This document shows, in pieces, positions 6,815-11,820 of a stretch of 11,820 nt of DNA (position 1 is the first letter of the stretch; every line of letters starts with the position of its first letter). Both the position numbers and the translations under genes were made by a program. The stretch covers positions 1-11,820 of the forward strand of contig ONVT01000302.1 of the NCBI GenBank assembly GCA_900321365.1, read 5' to 3'. The DNA is from an uncultured Eubacteriales bacterium (lineage in GTDB: Bacteria > Bacillota_A > Clostridia > Lachnospirales > Lachnospiraceae). Under the pieces are notes generated by a model that was not told where the DNA came from, ran no database searches, and saw only the letters and a list, made by a program, of their open reading frames with translations.

Positions 6815-7900
6815 CTATGCCTCAGTTTCCGTTTCTGTATCCCGGGATGCCTCCACAGCCTTCAGGGCTTCCTTCACCTTTTCCAGCCCCTCCGGATCTG
6901 CCTCGCCCCGGATCAGACCACCGGTCAGGCCGATCAGCTCCCTCAGCACCTTCCCAAGATCACTCTGCAGCTGCTCCATCCGCGAGGTGCCCAGGTCCTG
7001 CGCATTTGCGCCCTGCGCACCCTCCGACCAGGGCACGGCGCCGGGCCATTTGATATACTTGATGTAATGGTACTTCCCCGGCCAGCCGGAATAGCAGAAT
7101 CCGGTCCAGGTATAGTACGCCTCCCGCCGGTGCGGCCAGAGGGCAAGTCCGCCCTCAAATACCGTAAAGCCATTCTCATCATGTGTGATGATCACCTGGC
7201 TGTGTCCCCATCCGTCATCGGCGTGCAGGTACTGCGCGTCGCAGACACGCAGAACCGATCCGGCGGGCGCGGCGCTCACATAAGCCTTCAGGTGCTCCGG
7301 CGTCAGCGTCAGATCCTCATCGGGAAGATTGCGGAGCATATTTTCGGTGTCATTGAAAAGGTTCAGGAAATTGTGTCCCCAGATCTTCGCGTAGACGTTG
7401 TTTGCGTAGGTCCAGCACTCATAGTGCTCGGACGGAAAGTCCGAATTGCGGACCATGACGCCGTTGATGACGTACAGATGGCCGATGTTGACCGTGCTGC
7501 CTCCGTCCCCGGAGCCATACCGGGGATCGTCCCTGCTCCTCGCCTCGTCCAGCGTCTCGCCCTTCTCCGAGACGGTTTCCTCTCCCGTATCCTCGAACAG
7601 TCCGGAAAGATCGCCGCCAGAAAGATCTGCCGTATCCTCCTGCACTGCCCCTTCTTCCATGCCCGGAAGCGTTTCCGCTGACAGATACGCGTCCGGCGCA
7701 TCCGCATCCGACACGATCTCGTCAGCCCGGATCCGTCCGGCTGTGTCCCCCGACAAGATCCCTGGCAAAAACAACCCTGCTGACAGAATAGCAATCTGCA
7801 CACAGGTCATTTTTCGTAGAATACAAAGCGAGTTCTTCCTCACACGGTCCCCGGAGGGCCCAGGCTTCTTCCCGGTATGCCGGATTTCTTTCTTATACAT
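6815..7900 (-). CDS. Secreted papain-like/CHAP-like cysteine hydrolase (putative)
   Basis: A 361-residue exported protein. A basic N-terminus and hydrophobic segment (about 32-50) form a signal peptide or membrane anchor. An acidic low-complexity stretch (about 60-130) follows. The folded part (about 138-290) contains EHYECWTYANNVYAKIWG with Cys162 at the head of a helix, and GWGHSQVIITHDENGFTVFEGG with His233 at the start of a strand. This Cys-helix and GHS-strand layout is that of NlpC/P60, CHAP and papain-like enzymes, many of which cut peptidoglycan cross-links or stem peptides. I cannot name the family. After a helical segment the protein ends in TETETEA. ATG 7900 overlaps the ppaC stop by 8 bases and has AGGGA just upstream, suggesting coupled translation. 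A surface or wall-remodelling role is inferred. Confidence 0.75.
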   Translation of the reverse strand: MYKKEIRHTGKKPGPSGDRVRKNSLCILRKMTCVQIAILSAGLFLPGILSGDTAGRIRADEIVSDADAPDAYLSAETLPGMEEGAVQEDTADLSGGDLSGLFEDTGEETVSEKGETLDEARSRDDPRYGSGDGGSTVNIGHLYVINGVMVRNSDFPSEHYECWTYANNVYAKIWGHNFLNLFNDTENMLRNLPDEDLTLTPEHLKAYVSAAPAGSVLRVCDAQYLHADDGWGHSQVIITHDENGFTVFEGGLALWPHRREAYYTWTGFCYSGWPGKYHYIKYIKWPGAVPWSEGAQGANAQDLGTSRMEQLQSDLGKVLRELIGLTGGLIRGEADPEGLEKVKEALKAVEASRDTETETEA

Positions 7901-9587
7901 CCTGATCCCTGTTCAGCGCGTCCATGATGAGCGGTACGACCTGCTTCTTCCTGGATACAACGCTCTTCATGCTCGCCTCGTTGTCCACCACTTCCACGCC
8001 AAATGCATTCATGATCAGCTCGCCGGCGTCCTTTCCGTAGCAGAGCATGCGGGTGTCTTCACTGATGATGTTCGTGAGCATAAAGAATGCGAGATCCAGT
8101 CCCTTCTCCTGATACTTCTTCTCCAGAAACGGCTTCATGCGAACCTCGATGTCGTCAAGCTCCGGCTGGCTCAGGGACGTTACCTGCCCGATGCCGATGA
8201 CAAGGCCATTGTTGTCGAAGGTCTTGAAGTCATTGTAGAAGATCTCCTCCGGTGATTTGTCGCGCAGCGTGGATCCGGCGGTAAACATTTCCTTCGCATA
8301 TTCCTCGGGGTCGATCTTCGCAATCTTCGCAAGCGAGCGTGCCGCCTCCTTGTCCAGAATCGTGCAGGTAGGCGAGCGGAAAACCAATGTGTCGGAGAGG
8401 ATCGCGCTGCACAGAATCCCCGCGATATTCTCCGGGATCTCGATGTTCGTCTCACGGAACATCTGCCAGATAATCGTCGCGGTACACCCGACCGGCTCAT
8501 TTCGGAAGAAAACCGGATTAACCGTCTCCAGTGATCCGAGGCGATGATGGTCTATAACCTCCAGGATCTCGGCATTCTCCACGTTGTCAACCGCCTGGGA
8601 GATCTCATTGTGATCCACCAGGATCAGCGCCCTCTTGTGGACGCCCATCAGGTTCCGGCGGGAGATCGTGCCGATATAGCGTCCTGCGCTGTCCACAATC
8701 GGAAAGTCCCGGTAGCGTTTCTTCTGCATCGATTCCTGGATCACATCCGTGAAATCGTGCATGCCAAACGTCATGAGGTCTTCTGACTTCATGAAGAAGT
8801 CGATCGGCATGCACTGGTTGATCAGCCGCGCAACCGTGTAGGTGTCAAGCTTCGTCACCAGAACGGTGGTTCCGTGCTCCCTGGCCATGTGCTGGATGGT
8901 CCGCGAGACAGGCGCTCCCAGGCACACAATAATGCAGCCCGCACCTGCCAGGATGGCCATCAGCTGGGATTCATACCGGTTACCCAGGATCACGCAGTCA
9001 TGGGGTTCAATGTAATGCTCCATCACATCCGGATTCGCCGCGGCGATGATCACCTTGCCCTTGTCGAGCGACGCCGTCTCATCCCCGACAACCATCTCCG
9101 CTTCCAGCACCTTCAGGATATTGCGGTACGGCGTCTTCGCCGCGGAGACAATCGCGGAGTCATTTTCATCCATGTAAGATTTCGCAATGTCGTTTGTCGT
9201 GATAAGCCCCTTGAGCTGGTTCTTCTCATCCGTGATGGCCAGGGTAAACACGTTATGGGACTTCATGAATTCCCATGCGTCCTTCACGGAGATCTTGCCG
9301 TCCACGCCGGGCGTGCGGCGGATCTCCGTGTCCTTCACGCGGGTTCCGATATTCTCCAGATATCTCGGCTGGGGAAAATGAAACCGCTCCAGCACGTACT
9401 GGGTCTCCGCCGAGACAGATCCCGCCCTGCAGGGCACATAGTGCAGCTTATGGTCAACTTCCACGATTTTCCCCGCGTCCCTGGCCTTGAGCTGATTCTT
9501 CAGATATGCATAAGCAATTGCGGAGCAGATGGAATCTGTATCCGGATTCTTGTGTCCGACAACGCACACGGTTCTTTTATTTGCCAT
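7893..9587 (-). CDS. ppaC: Mn-dependent family II inorganic pyrophosphatase with CBS and DRTGG domains
   Basis: Hydrolyses pyrophosphate to phosphate in the cytoplasm, pulling biosynthetic reactions forward. The 564-residue length fits the regulated CBS subtype. The DHH catalytic half begins with GHKNPDTDSICSA (H12, D16, D18 as metal ligands) and continues after the inserted region with VDHNE (D325) and IDHHRLG (D346-H348). A first CBS motif lies at about 72-140, a DRTGG-like domain at about 150-255 and a second CBS motif at about 260-315. In characterised homologues CBS domains bind AMP/ADP (inhibition) and DRTGG-containing forms respond to diadenosine polyphosphates. The C-terminal DHHA2 part ends with the substrate-binding SRKKQ (546-550). 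GGGAGGG precedes ATG 9587. Confidence 0.96.
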   Translation of the reverse strand: MANKRTVCVVGHKNPDTDSICSAIAYAYLKNQLKARDAGKIVEVDHKLHYVPCRAGSVSAETQYVLERFHFPQPRYLENIGTRVKDTEIRRTPGVDGKISVKDAWEFMKSHNVFTLAITDEKNQLKGLITTNDIAKSYMDENDSAIVSAAKTPYRNILKVLEAEMVVGDETASLDKGKVIIAAANPDVMEHYIEPHDCVILGNRYESQLMAILAGAGCIIVCLGAPVSRTIQHMAREHGTTVLVTKLDTYTVARLINQCMPIDFFMKSEDLMTFGMHDFTDVIQESMQKKRYRDFPIVDSAGRYIGTISRRNLMGVHKRALILVDHNEISQAVDNVENAEILEVIDHHRLGSLETVNPVFFRNEPVGCTATIIWQMFRETNIEIPENIAGILCSAILSDTLVFRSPTCTILDKEAARSLAKIAKIDPEEYAKEMFTAGSTLRDKSPEEIFYNDFKTFDNNGLVIGIGQVTSLSQPELDDIEVRMKPFLEKKYQEKGLDLAFFMLTNIISEDTRMLCYGKDAGELIMNAFGVEVVDNEASMKSVVSRKKQVVPLIMDALNRDQDV

Positions 9588-9617
9588 GTCGATCCCTCCC
9601 CAGGTTTTTATTCACAT

Positions 9618-9626
9618 AGTATAGCA
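9618..9626 (-). promoter_or_regulatory. Extended -10 promoter element for ppaC
   Basis: On the minus strand TGCTATACT combines a TGn extension with a 5/6 TATAAT match, 31 bases before the ppaC ATG. No strong -35 is visible 16-18 bases upstream, which is common with extended -10 promoters. It would drive ppaC and the overlapping hydrolase gene as one transcript ending at 6774-6811. Confidence 0.55.
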
Positions 9627-9645
9627 GGATTGCGCCGAAAAGTCG

Positions 9646-9675
9646 TTGGAATATCGCTCCCTCACGTGATATGAT
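9646..9675 (+). promoter_or_regulatory. Candidate promoter of the beta-lactamase-like gene
   Basis: TTGGAA (9646-9651), 18 bases, then TATGAT (9670-9675). The spacer ends in an 8-base palindrome TCACGTGA (9662-9669) that could be an operator. With usual geometry transcription begins at about 9682-9683, which is the A of an in-frame ATG. This would give an mRNA with no leader. Confidence 0.5.
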
Positions 9676-9682
9676 AATGGGC

Positions 9683-11392
9683 ATGAAGAATAATGCAAGA
9701 CAATTCATCACAGCTCTGCTCTGCCTGTCCCTCCTTCCGGGCCAGGCTGTCTTAGCGGCACCCCGAAACCGACGGCTCCCGGAGACGGAATCCGAGGTTC
9801 TGGAATCTGATATGCCGGAATCCACAGTGTTGAAATCTAAGAACACGAAATCGGATGTGTCGAACTCCAGGGTGTCGGAATCGGTGATACAGACCTCTGA
9901 GGCGTCGGAATCTGAGACACAGAATTCTAAGATGCAGAACTCTAAGATGTCGGACTCTGAGATGCAGGATTCTATGGTATCGGAATCAGAGACAATCCCT
10001 GAGACGGGGGTTGATGGTGTCCCGGTTCCAGACACCATTCTCCTTCAGACTCCGGTTGACACTGCCGCGGCCATCCGTGACCAGGTTCTTGAGGCCGCGA
10101 AACGGGTGGAGGAAGAACTGCTGCAACAGCAGAAGATCGACCAGATCATGGCTCAGCTGAAGGAAGTGATGGACGCTCAGGAGGAAGCCCTGGAAGCACA
10201 GATCAGTTTACGCGCGGATGATCCGGCCGGGTGGAAAGAGAACGGCCAGACCGCTGAGACGGAAGAGACCGAAACAGAAACAGAAGCAGAAACCGAAACG
10301 GAGCTGGAAACCGAGACAGAAACCGAACTTCCTGAGGAGACCGAGACGGAGTTTCATCCGGTAGAAATGGGCGCCTCCCTCCCCAACACCGGCGGTTCTC
10401 TTGACTGGCTGGAGGAAGAGACAGAGACGGAAAACCTGGCGGGCAGTTCCACGGAAAGCGGAGATTCTGCCTCACCCGAGACAGAAGGCGGAGAACAGAC
10501 TCCCGCCACCGAAGAGAACGGCGAGGTTGACGACTCCGTGATGTACTCGCGCCACGGCGTGTTCTCAGTTCCGAAGGTCGACGGACTGAACGAGGCGCGG
10601 ATCAATCTCTACGATTACCGGATGCTCCGCGAATATCCCCTCTCCCGCCTTCCGAAGGATCTGCACATCCTCTACCGGCAGCTGAAAGATCAGGTCGAAG
10701 CATACAGCGGTACCTGGTCCGTCTACGTCCAGAACCTCACCACCGGACAGGCTCTGGTTGTAAATGACATCCCGATGCGTTCGGCGAGTGTGATGAAACT
10801 CTTCATCATGGAAACGGTCTATGAGGCATTTGACCGCGGAGACCTTCCCCGGAATGAAGACACGGTCTACCTCCTTCGGAGCATGATCATCAATTCCAGC
10901 AATGAGTCCTCGAACCGGCTGCTTTCGCTGCTCGGCGACGGGGATATCGCGACCGGCATAGAGCGGGTGAATGAATTCATCCGTCTTAGGGGCTTCTCCG
11001 ACGGAACCACCTGCTACAACGGCTTTCAGGATCCGGCGGCATCCGTACATCCGGACCATCCGAATGCCATCATGGCGAAGGATGTCGGCCTGCTGCTGAG
11101 CCGCGTGTACAACCGCACATTTCTCTCGAGAAAAGTCTGCAACGAGATCGAGCAGATGATGCTCGAGCAGGGAACCCGTTACAAGATCCCCCGCGGCCTT
11201 CCCGACGGCGTCGAGTGTGGCAACAAATCCGGCGAGACCGACACCATCGCGAATGACGCCGCCGTCATCTACGGCCCCACCACCGACTACATCCTCGTCG
11301 TCCTTTCCAACGACTGGGGCAGCGAGGACACGGCAAATGCGCAGGTCGCGGAGGTATCACGGACGGTGTACTCTTTCTTTGAAAACTCGTAA
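9683..11392 (+). CDS. Secreted serine beta-lactamase/PBP-like protein with repeat stalk
   Basis: Start chosen at ATG 9683 (569 residues), giving a classic signal peptide, MKNNARQFITALLCLSLLPG then QAVLA. ATGs at 9671 and 9677 are in frame, but none has a ribosome binding site. After cleavage come 14 pentapeptide units beginning with Ser (37-106), a likely coiled coil (about 127-176), Glu-Thr repeats (about 192-224), and acidic linker to about 285. The C-terminal 240 residues resemble class A beta-lactamase-related serine hydrolases: SVMK (Ser369, Lys372), SSN (405-407, the SDN equivalent) and KSG (515-517, the KTG equivalent). The omega-loop ExxLN of true class A enzymes is not apparent; GFQDPAASVHPDHPNAIMAKD takes its place. 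Beta-lactam hydrolysis is therefore doubtful; a wall-linked or muropeptide-directed hydrolase or binder is as likely. LPNTG at 233-237 is internal. Confidence 0.88.
   Translation: MKNNARQFITALLCLSLLPGQAVLAAPRNRRLPETESEVLESDMPESTVLKSKNTKSDVSNSRVSESVIQTSEASESETQNSKMQNSKMSDSEMQDSMVSESETIPETGVDGVPVPDTILLQTPVDTAAAIRDQVLEAAKRVEEELLQQQKIDQIMAQLKEVMDAQEEALEAQISLRADDPAGWKENGQTAETEETETETEAETETELETETETELPEETETEFHPVEMGASLPNTGGSLDWLEEETETENLAGSSTESGDSASPETEGGEQTPATEENGEVDDSVMYSRHGVFSVPKVDGLNEARINLYDYRMLREYPLSRLPKDLHILYRQLKDQVEAYSGTWSVYVQNLTTGQALVVNDIPMRSASVMKLFIMETVYEAFDRGDLPRNEDTVYLLRSMIINSSNESSNRLLSLLGDGDIATGIERVNEFIRLRGFSDGTTCYNGFQDPAASVHPDHPNAIMAKDVGLLLSRVYNRTFLSRKVCNEIEQMMLEQGTRYKIPRGLPDGVECGNKSGETDTIANDAAVIYGPTTDYILVVLSNDWGSEDTANAQVAEVSRTVYSFFENS
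9791..10000 (+). repeat. Coding minisatellite, 14 units of 15 bp
   Basis: Fourteen consecutive in-frame 15-base units, each starting with a Ser codon (TCN), encode pentapeptides such as SDMPE, SDVSN, SKMSD and SEMQD. The approximate consensus is Ser, Asp/Glu/Lys, Val/Met/Thr, variable, Glu/Asp/Asn. The units between about 9911 and 9970 are most alike (TCTAAGATG, TCTGAGATG), which suggests more recent duplication there. The array forms the first part of the mature secreted protein. Confidence 0.85.
10256..10351 (+). repeat. Glu-Thr dipeptide repeat region
   Basis: A 6-base periodic GAGACG/GAAACA-like tract encodes alternating Glu and Thr (ETETET) with a few Ala, Leu and Pro interruptions. It lies between the coiled coil and the catalytic domain and is probably an extended acidic wall-spanning linker. 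The secreted hydrolase at 6815-7900 ends in the same Glu-Thr pattern. Confidence 0.8.
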
Positions 11393-11550
11393 ATTGATAG
11401 CTGCTCAGCACCCCTTTTCATTCCGGATTCTGGATCATTTCCAATGGAGACAAAGTATGGCGTCCCGAAAGACGCCGGTGAGTCAGATAACAGCTGGCAT
11501 TATTAGAGAAGGAGTGTTTAGAAACTGCACATATTTGGAAGGAACCATCT

Positions 11551-11817
11551 ATGAAATTCTGGGCCATCGAATGGAAAGACAACCGGATGCTCCGCGACCT
11601 GGTCGTGACGGATGACACACAGGACACCCGGACGCACAAGGTCTTCCGCGCGCTGGACAAAGTCTGCGCGGAATTTGACCTGCCGCATCCCCAGTGGCTG
11701 GACGCCACGATCCGCGATTTCAAGCGCCACTCCCGCTGCCATTTCACACAGGATTGCTTTGTCGGCGAGGAGATCTCCTTTGACGCCCTGGAGCTGCGGG
11801 TTCTGGAAGAAGACTGA
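11551..11817 (+). CDS. Small protein of unknown function, 88 residues
   Basis: I do not recognise this protein. ATG 11551 is preceded by GGAAGGAA with good spacing, and the frame closes with TGA three bases before the window end. It has no signal peptide or membrane segment and is rich in charged and aromatic residues (MKFWAIEWKD near the start). Two cysteines (one in KVCAEFD, one in HCFTQ-like context SRCHFTQDC) and several histidines are visible but form no clear zinc motif; a third Cys is in TQDCF. Codon use looks like its neighbours. The 158-base gap upstream contains a short hairpin without T-run (11459-11476) and no clear promoter, so it may be transcribed with the beta-lactamase-like gene. 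Confidence 0.75.
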   Translation: MKFWAIEWKDNRMLRDLVVTDDTQDTRTHKVFRALDKVCAEFDLPHPQWLDATIRDFKRHSRCHFTQDCFVGEEISFDALELRVLEED

Positions 11818-11820
11818 GAA

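Noticed and set aside
7446..8255. Plus-strand open frame of 269 codons across the hydrolase and ppaC junction
   Set aside because: It spans two real minus-strand genes and their overlap; its composition shows no protein-like domain.
8874..9674. Plus-strand open frame of 266 codons opposite ppaC
   Set aside because: It mirrors the conserved pyrophosphatase N-terminal half and has no initiation signal.
9577..10038. Minus-strand Ser/Asp-rich open frame with ESDILEFC-like repeats
   Set aside because: Its repeats are the complement of the 15-bp minisatellite in the secreted protein gene, which has the signal peptide and catalytic domain. It would also cover the divergent promoter region.
10379..10393. 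LPNTG sortase-like motif in the beta-lactamase-like protein
   Set aside because: It is internal, about 330 residues before the C-terminus, and is followed by acidic linker rather than a hydrophobic segment and basic tail. It is probably a chance match in a Pro/Thr/Gly-rich linker.
11459..11476. Hairpin GGCGTC/GACGCC after the beta-lactamase-like gene as terminator
   Set aside because: The stem is only 6 bp and no T-run follows, so it does not qualify as an intrinsic terminator.
11217..11615. Plus-strand 132-codon open frame across the end of the beta-lactamase-like gene
   Set aside because: It overlaps that gene in another frame, is Thr/Pro/Arg/Ser-rich in the overlap, and ends inside the small downstream gene, which has its own ribosome binding site.

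Overview
The window looks like chromosomal backbone of a Gram-positive Firmicute, most likely a clostridium of the Lachnospiraceae type. This rests on a CBS/DRTGG family II pyrophosphatase, a MetRS with a C-terminal tRNA-binding domain, a CIRCE-type heat-shock operator, AGGAGG-like ribosome binding sites, moderately high G+C, and secreted proteins with Glu-Thr linkers. No species call is possible from the sequence alone. I see no mobile element, phage gene, CRISPR array, rRNA or tRNA.

Layout. Bases 1-2506 hold two plus-strand translation genes: the 3' part of metG and rsmA/ksgA. Bases 2640-9587 hold six minus-strand genes. In their own reading order these are ppaC (Mn-dependent pyrophosphatase), a secreted papain-like/CHAP-like cysteine hydrolase whose start overlaps ppaC, hsp20, a short DnaJ-family co-chaperone, a small alpha/beta hydrolase, and murA. 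From about 9683 a plus-strand gene encodes a secreted serine beta-lactamase/PBP-like protein with a pentapeptide-repeat stalk. A plus-strand 88-residue protein of unknown function follows it and ends close to the window edge.

How the genes fit together. MetRS and RsmA belong to translation. MurA makes a peptidoglycan precursor, and the two secreted proteins probably act at the cell wall. Hsp20 and the DnaJ-like protein form a small chaperone pair. The hsp20 promoter (TTGACA, 17-bp spacer, TATAAC) overlaps a 16/18 match to the HrcA operator CIRCE, so heat induction through HrcA is the best-supported regulatory statement in the window. ppaC and the beta-lactamase-like gene diverge from an 82-95 bp gap carrying a promoter for each.

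Points most worth a second look are the HrcA-type control of the hsp20/J-protein pair, the J protein with a single C-terminal beta domain, a strong hairpin just ahead of the J-protein ribosome binding site, a 14 x 15-bp coding minisatellite in the beta-lactamase-like gene, and the possibility that this gene is translated from a leaderless mRNA. I found no clear evidence for a wholly new system; most of the window is ordinary housekeeping sequence.
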